Of a DNA stretch of 10,029 nt, positions 1 to 6,286 are shown one piece after another. The stretch lies in assembly GCA_025449775.1 (NCBI GenBank), contig JANWIS010000104.1, forward strand, positions 1 to 10,029. Direction: 5' to 3'. Every line of letters starts with the position of its first letter. Within the stretch, counting starts at the first letter, position 1. The DNA is from Ignavibacteriaceae bacterium. Its GTDB lineage: Bacteria; Bacteroidota; Ignavibacteria; Ignavibacteriales; Ignavibacteriaceae. Both the position numbers and the translations under genes were made by a program. The notes under the pieces were generated by a model, which was given only the letters and a program-made list of their open reading frames with translations, was not told where the DNA came from and did no database searches.

Positions 1-1
1 A

Positions 2-337
2 ATTTATGGATATGCAACAATAGCCTGGATTGGTGGCGGGTTTGGAAAAGGAATACATAATATCCTGGAAGCCGCAGTATATGGATTGCCTGTAATTTTT
101 GGACCGAACTATAAAAAATTCAAAGAAGCTTCAGATCTTATTTCATTGAATGGTGCCTTTTGTGTAAATAATATTCAGGAAGCATCCGATAAAATCAGCG
201 AATTGATTAACAACGATACAAAAAGGAGTCAAAGTTCATCGGTCGCTGCAGAATATGTTAAAGAAAATGCAGGTGCTACTGTTAAAATCTTTTCTTTACT
301 TCCTGAATTGAATGGTAAGAATAAAATAAGAACATAA
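2..337 (+). CDS. waaA: 3-deoxy-D-manno-octulosonic acid (Kdo) transferase, C-terminal fragment
   Basis: This is the last 111 codons of a gene that begins before the window. It is open from base 2 to the TAA at 335-337. The family is a GT-B glycosyltransferase at the inner membrane that moves Kdo from CMP-Kdo onto the lipid A precursor. The visible part carries the C-terminal nucleotide-sugar-binding signature: YATIAWIGGGFGKGIHN, then LEAAVYGLPVIFGPNYKKF, with the glycine-rich loop and the HNILEAA helix typical of Bacteroidota WaaA. The tail (about 20 residues after VKIFSLLPEL) is unremarkable. A TTG near 86 is internal, not a start. The next gene follows after 32 bases with no terminator visible, so read-through into it is possible, but a functional link is not implied. 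Confidence is high on the family; the N-terminal acceptor-binding domain is not seen. Confidence 0.9.
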   Translation: MYGYATIAWIGGGFGKGIHNILEAAVYGLPVIFGPNYKKFKEASDLISLNGAFCVNNIQEASDKISELINNDTKRSQSSSVAAEYVKENAGATVKIFSLLPELNGKNKIRT

Positions 338-369
338 ATAAATAATTTGTAATTAAATTTTGTAAGGGA

Positions 370-927
370 ATGATTATTCGCTTGTTGGTAATTCTGGTTA
401 TTCTTACAGGAAATTATTTCCAGAGTTCTGATTTTTATTTTACAAATAGCGGGAAAATATCATTTCGTTCGGAAGCACAACAGGAAATTATTAATGCATC
501 TTCTTCGAGGTTAACGGGTATTCTGGATCCTTCTAAAAGAACATTTGTTTTTAAAGTTGTGATAAGGACATTTGAGGGATTTAACAGCACCCTTCAACTG
601 GAGCATTTCAATGAAAAATACTTGGAATCAGAAAAATTTCCGGAAGCAACATTCATTGGTAAAATAATAGAGGACCTTGACCTGTCAATTGATGGGAATT
701 ATGACATTCGTGCCAAGGGCAAGTTAAAAATTCATGGAGTTGAAAATGAAAGAATCATTCGTTGTAAAGTGCAGGTTAAGAATGGGATTATTAATATAGA
801 TTCCCGATTTAAAATATTATTATCCGATCATAATATTAAAGTCCCAAAAGTTGTGCATGAGAAAATTGCCAGCGAAATTATAATTGATCTGAATGCTGAA
901 TTAAGAAAAAAAATAATTGATAATTAA
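370..927 (+). CDS. Secreted YceI-family protein (first of two paralogs)
   Basis: A 185-residue protein with an N-terminal hydrophobic export signal (residues 1 to about 19, IIRLLVILVILTG), followed by a single YceI-like domain. YceI proteins are periplasmic lipocalin-like barrels that bind isoprenoid or other amphiphilic ligands. Landmarks are FTNSGKISF (about 24-32), the core block EHFNEKYLESEKFPEATFIG, GNYDIRAKGKLKIHG, and the C-terminal FKILLSDHNIKVPKVVHEKI. The same blocks occur in the gene at 6287-6847, so the two are clear paralogs. The start is ATG 370, preceded at short distance by AAGGGA; this is the only ATG that keeps the signal sequence. Its 3' end overlaps the kinase start by 11 bases, suggesting one transcript and translational coupling. 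The ligand is unknown, and a direct role as accessory sensor for the kinase is only inference. Confidence 0.82.
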   Translation: MIIRLLVILVILTGNYFQSSDFYFTNSGKISFRSEAQQEIINASSSRLTGILDPSKRTFVFKVVIRTFEGFNSTLQLEHFNEKYLESEKFPEATFIGKIIEDLDLSIDGNYDIRAKGKLKIHGVENERIIRCKVQVKNGIINIDSRFKILLSDHNIKVPKVVHEKIASEIIIDLNAELRKKIIDN

Positions 928-3835
928 AAAAGTAATCATATTGCGATTCATAACACCTGTTGTTTTTCTATTTAACTTTTTGATTGCATTTGGTCAGCAA
1001 CCGATGTATAAATCTTTTGATATTCGATCGGAAAATACGAGACCAAGAATATTGAAGCTGTTCCTTGATCATAACGGATTAATCTGGGCCGGAACTGATA
1101 ATGGGGTTTTTACTTTCGATGGCATCAACTTTATAAAAATATTCAGCCAGGATACAGCTAAATCACTGGTAAGTACATTTTTTGAAGATAAGGATAACAA
1201 TATCTGGGTAGGGTATGAAAATGGAAGTATCATAAGCATTAAGAATAATAAAACAACTTCATTTTTAATTGATGGTTCGGCATTTAAGGCGTCAATAAGT
1301 GCAATCACGGAAGACAATGAAGGGAGAATTTTTTTTTCAACGAAAGGTGAAGGAATCATTTTTACTGACGGCAAGGGTATTGAGAGAATCAACCAGGACC
1401 AGGGCTTGAGCGATGGTTATTGTTATGATATGCAAAAACTCGCAGATAACAGAATATGTATTGGAACTGATGCGGGGCTGAATTTTATAAGTTTCGAAAA
1501 CGGGAAAACTTCTATAAGAGAATTTGGTACATCTGATGGTTTGCCTGATGATGTTGTAAGGGCAATTACAGCTGACAAAAATAATATGTTGTGGTTAGGT
1601 TTCCAGGAGAACGGACTTGCAAGATATGATTGCAGTAAAAATAAATTAGTAAACATGCATTTAAAAAACCCGTGGATTTACGGGCAGGTAAACGAGATAC
1701 TGGTTGTGGATGATCAATTATGGGTTGGAACAGAAGATAATGGTATTGTTGTGGTTGATCATGACGGGTACACAAAAAAAATTCAGCTTGAAAACGAAAG
1801 AAACATAAAACCGAATGATCTTCTTTTGGACTTTGAGAATAATGTATGGATAGCAGAGTCCATTCACCTTTATCGTACCAGTGGAAATAAAATTGCATTT
1901 ATACCGAATATAGAAAATAAATCCCTGAAATTCGTTCACTGCATGGCCAGTGATAAAAATGGTGGAATCTGGTTTTCACCCGACCAAAAATTGGGGTATT
2001 TGTTTCGTGACAAGAATGGCGAATTTAAATATAAAGAATACCCGATTACCAAAAAGTTAATAGATATAGTAACACTTTATTTTGATCCTTATGGCTTTCT
2101 CTGGATTGGAACTTTGGGAGAAGGTGTTTTCCGATTCAATCCAATCAGTGGAAGAGTAAGAAAAATTACTGAAACAACTGATGCAATAAGCTCAAACATC
2201 ATGTCAATAAACGGAACAGGGGATATTGTATGGATAGCAGGTTTTAATTCGGTGATGAAATTTGTTATTAAAGAAAAGGGGAATTCCGATGAAGCTAAAA
2301 TAATAAGGCAACAAGTTTTTACCGGCAGTGATCTTTTGAATGATTATGTGTATTCTGTTTTTATAGATTCAAAAGGTAATCCCTGGTTTGCTACTGATGG
2401 AAATGGTGTCTATTATTATAAAGAAAACAAACTTGGAAAAATCCCTGTTTTCGAAAATGCAGTACATAGTTTCGCTGAAGACACTAAAGGAAGAATTTGG
2501 TTTTCAACTGCAGATGCCGGTTTACAATTCCTTGATCAAAACTTTTCAATAAATAAATTCCAAACGCGTGATGGACTTTCAGATCCTTCACCTACTTCAC
2601 TGGCACTGATGAGAACAGGTGATATAATAATTGTTCACTCCAACGGATTTGATGTTTTGAATCCTGACTCAAAGAGCATCATTTATCATTCATCGGAGGA
2701 AAATTTATCTGACATTAATTGTGATCTTAATTCGATTACTATTTCACCTGACAGCAATGTTTGGATTGGTACAGAGCGCGGGATCATTGTCTATAAGCCA
2801 TCGGCTGATATAAAACTCAAATCACCGAAACTTGTATTAAATTCTGTTTCGGTTTTTCTTGAGAAGATAAATTACAGAACCCAAAAAACATTCGATTGGG
2901 ATGAAAACAATTTGCGTTTTGATTATTATGCATTATGGTACAGCGATCCTCAGAGAGTAAACTACCAGTATATGCTTGATGGTTATTCGACTAAATGGGA
3001 GCATACCAAAGATCACACAATTACGTTTCCGAAATTACCCCCCGCAAAATATGTATTCAGAATAAAAGCATCGTTGAATGGCCTTTTTGAAAATGCTGAA
3101 GAAATTTCATATGAATTTGAAATATTACCTCCCTATTGGCAACAATGGTGGTTCAGGGTATGCGCTGCCGGAATAATTGTTTTTATTATCTTATTGTTTA
3201 TTAAACGACGAGATAATCGATTACGGAAATTTGACCGTCTTCAGAAAGAAAAAATTGAGTTTCAATTTGAAACCTTAAAGAGCCAGGTAAACCCTCATTT
3301 CCTGTTTAACAGTTTTAATACTCTTATTTCAGTAATTGAAAATTCACCTAAAAATGCGGTAGAATATGTGGAACGCCTTTCCGAATTTTTCAGGAGTATT
3401 GTTACGTACAGGGATAAAAACTTAATCCAACTTTCCGAAGAACTTGGTTTGCTTGACAATTATATTTTCATTCAGAAAAAAAGATATGGTGATTATTTAA
3501 AACTGGATATAATAATTGATGATGATTCTAAAAATAATAAATTTGTAGCACCTCTGACATTACAACTCCTTGCAGAAAACGCAATTAAACACAATGCAGT
3601 ATCAAAAGAAAGTCCGTTGAAGATTACCATTTCAATATCCGACAATAAAATATTGGTCAGTAATAACATCAACTTAAAAATTACACAGGGTAGTTCAACA
3701 GGGATGGGGTTACAAAATATTAAGAGCAGGTATGAATTACTAACCAAAGAAAAAGTAGAAGTTTTACAGAAAGAAAATAAATTCATTGTTAGCATCCCTT
3801 TAATTACACCCAAAGATGAAAGTACTTATCATTGA
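917..3835 (+). CDS. Two-component sensor histidine kinase: double propeller, Y_Y_Y, TM, LytS-type kinase
   Basis: A 972-residue membrane sensor. Domain order: signal peptide (1 to about 27, ending FLIAFGQ); about 14 two-component-regulator propeller repeats (about 42-628, each with an IWxGT-like strand such as IWAGT, LWVGT, LWIGT, VWIGT), enough for two seven-bladed propellers; Y_Y_Y domain (about 640-738, with YQYMLDGYSTKW and LPPAKYVFRIKA); one transmembrane helix (about 745-763); a short linker coiled coil; and a His_kinase/HATPase region of the LytS/YehU kind. The phospho-accepting His is H794 in NPHFLFNSFN, the N box is LLAENAIKHN (N888) and the G box is TGMGL (929-931). All catalytic landmarks are present. 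The start is taken as TTG 917, because the first in-frame ATG (1004, Met30) lies after the signal peptide. The regulator gene overlaps the 3' end by 20 bases, marking it as partner. The stimulus is unknown. Confidence 0.93.
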   Translation: MIIKKVIILRFITPVVFLFNFLIAFGQQPMYKSFDIRSENTRPRILKLFLDHNGLIWAGTDNGVFTFDGINFIKIFSQDTAKSLVSTFFEDKDNNIWVGYENGSIISIKNNKTTSFLIDGSAFKASISAITEDNEGRIFFSTKGEGIIFTDGKGIERINQDQGLSDGYCYDMQKLADNRICIGTDAGLNFISFENGKTSIREFGTSDGLPDDVVRAITADKNNMLWLGFQENGLARYDCSKNKLVNMHLKNPWIYGQVNEILVVDDQLWVGTEDNGIVVVDHDGYTKKIQLENERNIKPNDLLLDFENNVWIAESIHLYRTSGNKIAFIPNIENKSLKFVHCMASDKNGGIWFSPDQKLGYLFRDKNGEFKYKEYPITKKLIDIVTLYFDPYGFLWIGTLGEGVFRFNPISGRVRKITETTDAISSNIMSINGTGDIVWIAGFNSVMKFVIKEKGNSDEAKIIRQQVFTGSDLLNDYVYSVFIDSKGNPWFATDGNGVYYYKENKLGKIPVFENAVHSFAEDTKGRIWFSTADAGLQFLDQNFSINKFQTRDGLSDPSPTSLALMRTGDIIIVHSNGFDVLNPDSKSIIYHSSEENLSDINCDLNSITISPDSNVWIGTERGIIVYKPSADIKLKSPKLVLNSVSVFLEKINYRTQKTFDWDENNLRFDYYALWYSDPQRVNYQYMLDGYSTKWEHTKDHTITFPKLPPAKYVFRIKASLNGLFENAEEISYEFEILPPYWQQWWFRVCAAGIIVFIILLFIKRRDNRLRKFDRLQKEKIEFQFETLKSQVNPHFLFNSFNTLISVIENSPKNAVEYVERLSEFFRSIVTYRDKNLIQLSEELGLLDNYIFIQKKRYGDYLKLDIIIDDDSKNNKFVAPLTLQLLAENAIKHNAVSKESPLKITISISDNKILVSNNINLKITQGSSTGMGLQNIKSRYELLTKEKVEVLQKENKFIVSIPLITPKDESTYH

Positions 3836-4580
3836 AGATGAAGAGCCTGCAAGTTTGCGGCTAAAAAAACTGCTTACCGAAATAGAACCGGATGCAAAAG
3901 TTTTAGATATACTTGTCAGTGTACGATCATCTGTCGAATGGCTGAGTTCTCATTCAGCACCTGACCTGATATTGATGGATATAAATCTTGCTGATGGCTC
4001 CAGTTTTGAAATATTTTCACAAATCAAAGTTGAAGCTCCTGTGATATTTATTACAGCGTTTGATGAGTTTGCAATTAAGGCTTTTAAAGTAAACAGTGTT
4101 GAGTATTTACTTAAACCTGTAAAGAAAGAAGAATTTGTATCAGCATTAAACAAATACAAAAGATTGTATTCAACCAAGGAGGCAATACCTGATTTAAAAA
4201 TGCTTGTTGATACGCTTAAGAACAAACAGGAACCTTTTAAAAAACGGTTTTTAATTCGTTATGGAGAGCATATTAAAACAATTGATATCGGACAGGTAGC
4301 TTATTTTTATACTGAAGAAAAAATAAATTTCCTGAAGACAAAAGATAACCATACGTTTCCACTTGACTATAATCTTGATAAGCTTGAGACAATGCTTGAC
4401 CCGGAGAATTTTTTCAGAATAAACAGGCAATTTATTATCAATATAGATGCTATTGAAGAAATGTTTTCGTTTTCCAAATCGAGGGTAAAAGTGAAATTGA
4501 ATCCACCGACTGATATGGATACTATCGTGAGTACAGATCGTTCTCCTCATTTTAAGGAATGGCTTTCCGGTAAGGAATAA
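3816..4580 (+). CDS. LytTR-family DNA-binding response regulator
   Basis: A 254-residue cytoplasmic regulator in the LytR/AlgR class. Residues 1 to about 115 are a receiver domain: acidic cluster E7-D8-E9, phospho-acceptor D55 in LILMDINL, T80 in FITAFDEFA, and K100 in YLLKP. Residues about 143-250 are a LytTR DNA-binding domain (FLIRYGEHIKTIDIGQVAYF, FFRINRQFIIN, VKVKLNP). All receiver residues needed for phosphotransfer are intact. ATG 3816 lies within the last 20 bases of the kinase gene, so the two are almost certainly co-translated partners. The gene is followed within 25 bases by a pair of 11-base direct repeats spaced as LytTR dimers usually bind, pointing to the heme-lipoprotein operon at 4682 as a likely target. 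No terminator is visible after the stop, so some read-through is also possible. Confidence 0.95.
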   Translation: MKVLIIEDEEPASLRLKKLLTEIEPDAKVLDILVSVRSSVEWLSSHSAPDLILMDINLADGSSFEIFSQIKVEAPVIFITAFDEFAIKAFKVNSVEYLLKPVKKEEFVSALNKYKRLYSTKEAIPDLKMLVDTLKNKQEPFKKRFLIRYGEHIKTIDIGQVAYFYTEEKINFLKTKDNHTFPLDYNLDKLETMLDPENFFRINRQFIINIDAIEEMFSFSKSRVKVKLNPPTDMDTIVSTDRSPHFKEWLSGKE

Positions 4581-4601
4581 TTTTTCATTCAGCATATCGA
4601 T

Positions 4602-4633
4602 TTCCTGTTCAGATTGCTAATATTCCTGTTCAG
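4602..4633 (+). promoter_or_regulatory. Probable LytTR operator: two perfect 11-base direct repeats, 21-base period
   Basis: TTCCTGTTCAG occurs at 4602-4612 and again, identically, at 4623-4633, so the repeats are in phase two helical turns apart with a 10-base spacer. LytTR regulators are known to bind pairs of roughly 9-base direct repeats of the form [TA][AC][CA]GTTN[AG][TG] with 12-13 bases between them. The core CCTGTTCAG here keeps the GTT and the following N-A-G, and gives the right 21-base period. The pair sits between the LytTR gene and the lipoprotein gene, ending 5 bases before a TTTG element. The repeat and spacing are seen directly; identification as the binding site of the neighbouring regulator is inference. 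Confidence 0.6.
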
Positions 4634-4637
4634 CAAC

Positions 4638-4674
4638 TTTGATTTCTGTAAGCTTACATGCGGCTGTAGATTTA
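4638..4674 (+). promoter_or_regulatory. Candidate Bacteroidota-type promoter of the heme-lipoprotein operon
   Basis: A TTTG (4638-4641) and a TAGATTTA (4667-4674, one mismatch to the -7 element TAnnTTTG) lie between the direct repeats and ATG 4682. The spacer of 25 bases is longer than the usual 19-21 or so, which would fit a weak promoter that needs an activator. The predicted transcript start would fall only a few bases before the ATG, so the leader would be nearly absent. This is a tentative call. Confidence 0.3.
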
Positions 4675-4681
4675 CATTCAA

Positions 4682-5425
4682 ATGCAGAAAAACAGATTTA
4701 TAAGCCCGGATGTAGTGATGGCAGTAATGTTATTTTTTACGGTATTAATGATACTCGTTCTGACTTCCTGTAAACATGAACCAATTGTTCTTCCAAAAAT
4801 AAATACGGAAACCGGAAATAATAATGTTAATCAACAGTCAACCTGTGATCCTGACTCAGCATATTTTCAATCACAGGTTTTACCAATTCTGATTTCGAAT
4901 TGTGCAAAAAGCGGTTGTCATAATGTACAGGATCATGAAGAAGGCGTAATATTAAATAATTATGCAAACGTAATGGCAACAGCAGATGTTGATCCAGGTC
5001 GTCCGGGAAATAGTGATTTATACGATGTAATTACAGAAAATGATATTGATAAAAGAATGCCACCAGCTCCGGCAAACCGGTTAAGCGATGCGCAGATTGA
5101 TATTATTTTTAAATGGATTGATCAGGGAGCACAAAATAATACATGCAATGATATTTGTGATACTTCAAATGTTACATTTTCAGGGAGCATATTTCCACTC
5201 ATTCAAAGTAATTGCATTGGATGTCATACCGGTTCAACTGCAGGCGGACAAGTTGACCTGAGTAGCTATCAGAATATTTCGATTGTTGCTAATAATGGAA
5301 AACTCTTGGCATCAGTAAACCATGACATCGGAGTTAATCCAATGCCAAAAGGAGGAAATAAATTACCTGCCTGCAGAATTGACCAGATCAGAATATGGAT
5401 TCAAAATGGTGCACAGAACAATTAA
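4682..5425 (+). CDS. Lipoprotein with two cytochrome-c-like heme domains
   Basis: A 247-residue exported protein. A positively charged N-end and hydrophobic stretch (14-27) lead to the lipobox LTSC, with lipidation expected at C30. Two heme-c-type modules follow. Module 1 (about 55-152) has C74-AKSG-C79-H80, a CX4CH variant, with M126 in KRMPPAP as candidate axial ligand. Module 2 (about 159-245) has canonical C178-IG-C181-H182 and M221 in NPMPKGG. Both end in a KWIDQGAQNN / IWIQNGAQNN helix, as in the cytochrome-c domains found in Bacteroidota and Planctomycetes envelope proteins. Extra cysteines C55, C155, C159 and C231 recur around the modules. ATG 4682 is preferred over the ATG at 4718, since only the longer form has basic residues before the signal. 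It probably heads the operon to 6847. The redox partner and whether both hemes are loaded are unknown. Confidence 0.85.
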   Translation: MQKNRFISPDVVMAVMLFFTVLMILVLTSCKHEPIVLPKINTETGNNNVNQQSTCDPDSAYFQSQVLPILISNCAKSGCHNVQDHEEGVILNNYANVMATADVDPGRPGNSDLYDVITENDIDKRMPPAPANRLSDAQIDIIFKWIDQGAQNNTCNDICDTSNVTFSGSIFPLIQSNCIGCHTGSTAGGQVDLSSYQNISIVANNGKLLASVNHDIGVNPMPKGGNKLPACRIDQIRIWIQNGAQNN

Positions 5426-5427
5426 AA

Positions 5428-5802
5428 ATGAAAAGAATCGTTTCATATAGCATATTAGGACTAGTTAGCATGACAGTTACAGCCTGCTACTATGATAATC
5501 AGGAAGAATTACATCCGGGAGCCTTTGAGGTTTGTGATACCACAGATTATACATATGCAGGAAAAGTGACAGAAATCTTACAAAGGAGTTGTTACAGTTG
5601 TCATTCACAAAATTCTCCTTCAGGAAATGTTATATTAAGTACTTATTCAGGAGTAAAAACAGTTGCTGATAATGGAAAACTAGTTGGTTCGATTGATCAC
5701 CTTACAGGTTACTCTTCGATGCCCCAGAATCTTCCACAATTATCAGAGTGCGATCGTGCAACAATAAAAAAATGGATGCAAAATGGAACCACAAACAATT
5801 AA
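5428..5802 (+). CDS. Small single-heme cytochrome-c-domain lipoprotein
   Basis: A 124-residue lipoprotein. Start ATG 5428 lies 2 bases after the preceding stop; it gives the signal MKRIVSYSILGLVSMTVTAC with lipobox VTAC and lipidation at C20. An upstream in-frame ATG at 5395 would add 11 residues inside the previous gene and disrupt the signal, so it is rejected. One canonical heme motif is present, C55-YS-C58-H59, with M98 in SSMPQNLP as probable axial ligand. The domain parallels the second module of the preceding protein: both open with CDT, share NGKLxxS and end with a KWMQNGTTNN-like helix, so the gene looks like a duplicated and split-off module. C36 and C108 match C159 and C231 of the neighbour and could form a disulfide. 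A role in periplasmic electron transfer or heme-based sensing is inferred, not shown. Confidence 0.83.
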   Translation: MKRIVSYSILGLVSMTVTACYYDNQEELHPGAFEVCDTTDYTYAGKVTEILQRSCYSCHSQNSPSGNVILSTYSGVKTVADNGKLVGSIDHLTGYSSMPQNLPQLSECDRATIKKWMQNGTTNN

Positions 5803-5828
5803 TTCACCTTTCGAACAAATACAAAATG

Positions 5829-5836
5829 TACCTTTG
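5829..5836 (+). promoter_or_regulatory. Possible internal -7 promoter element
   Basis: TACCTTTG is an exact match to the Bacteroidota -7 consensus TAnnTTTG and lies in the 40-base gap before ATG 5843. Only a weak upstream partner (TTTC at 5809-5812, 16-base spacer) is visible and the leader would be almost absent, so it may be a chance match. Confidence 0.25.
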
Positions 5837-5842
5837 TTGTCA

Positions 5843-6259
5843 ATGAAAAAATTGATGATAATTCTTGCCGGAATAGCAATTTTAACTGGCGCAGGATATG
5901 GTTACTACCTGTACAATAAGCCTCACCAAAGTATCGCAGATGAGGCTCCTGCTTTTAGTATTAACGTAAATAAAATAATAAACGACTACGAAGCTGACGA
6001 AAAGAAAGCTAATGAATTATACTTGGGAAAAATCGTTGAAGTGAGTGGGTTGATTTCTGAAAAAACACTGGATAGTAAAGGCAATTACAGTATTATTCTC
6101 CAGGGGCCTGATCTTGCAGGTGTGAGCTGTGAGTTTGAACCTAATGCACAGAACTCATTGACGAATCTAAAGGAAGGCCAGGAAGTAAAAATCAAGGGTA
6201 TATGTACAGGAATATTAATGGATGTTGTACTTGTGGATTGTGTGTATGTAAATCAATAA
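5843..6259 (+). CDS. Membrane-anchored OB-fold (tRNA_anti-like) protein
   Basis: A 138-residue protein with one N-terminal hydrophobic segment (about 4-24), which is an uncleaved anchor or signal peptide without a lipobox, so the rest should face the periplasm. Residues about 40-137 resemble the tRNA_anti-like OB-fold family: LGKIVEVSGLISEK, NYSIILQG, GVSCEFEP, LKEGQEVKIKGICTGILMDVVL, DCVYVNQ. Despite the family name, the export signal makes a tRNA role unlikely. Three cysteines (C96, C121, C133) lie in the OB domain. ATG 5843 is chosen because the longer reading from 5783 would place a polar 20-residue extension, overlapping the preceding gene, before the membrane segment. The gene lies 40 bases after the small cytochrome and 27 bases before the second YceI gene, in the same operon. 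Its molecular function is not known. Confidence 0.78.
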   Translation: MKKLMIILAGIAILTGAGYGYYLYNKPHQSIADEAPAFSINVNKIINDYEADEKKANELYLGKIVEVSGLISEKTLDSKGNYSIILQGPDLAGVSCEFEPNAQNSLTNLKEGQEVKIKGICTGILMDVVLVDCVYVNQ

Positions 6260-6286
6260 ACTATTAAAACTAAATTCAAAATAACT

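Noticed and set aside
1069..1939. Several long minus-strand open frames inside the sensor kinase gene
   Set aside because: They are shadows of the repetitive propeller coding region; they lack recognisable domains or signals and lie opposite a clearly conserved gene.
3493..4595. Minus-strand open frames opposite the kinase end and the LytTR regulator
   Set aside because: They encode no recognisable domain and are antisense to well-conserved catalytic and DNA-binding motifs.
5395..5427. Upstream ATG for the small heme lipoprotein
   Set aside because: It lies inside the previous gene and puts 11 polar residues before the lipoprotein signal; ATG 5428 is far better.
5783..5842. Upstream ATG for the OB-fold protein
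   Set aside because: It overlaps the preceding gene and adds a polar extension before the membrane anchor; ATG 5843 is immediately followed by a classical basic/hydrophobic signal.
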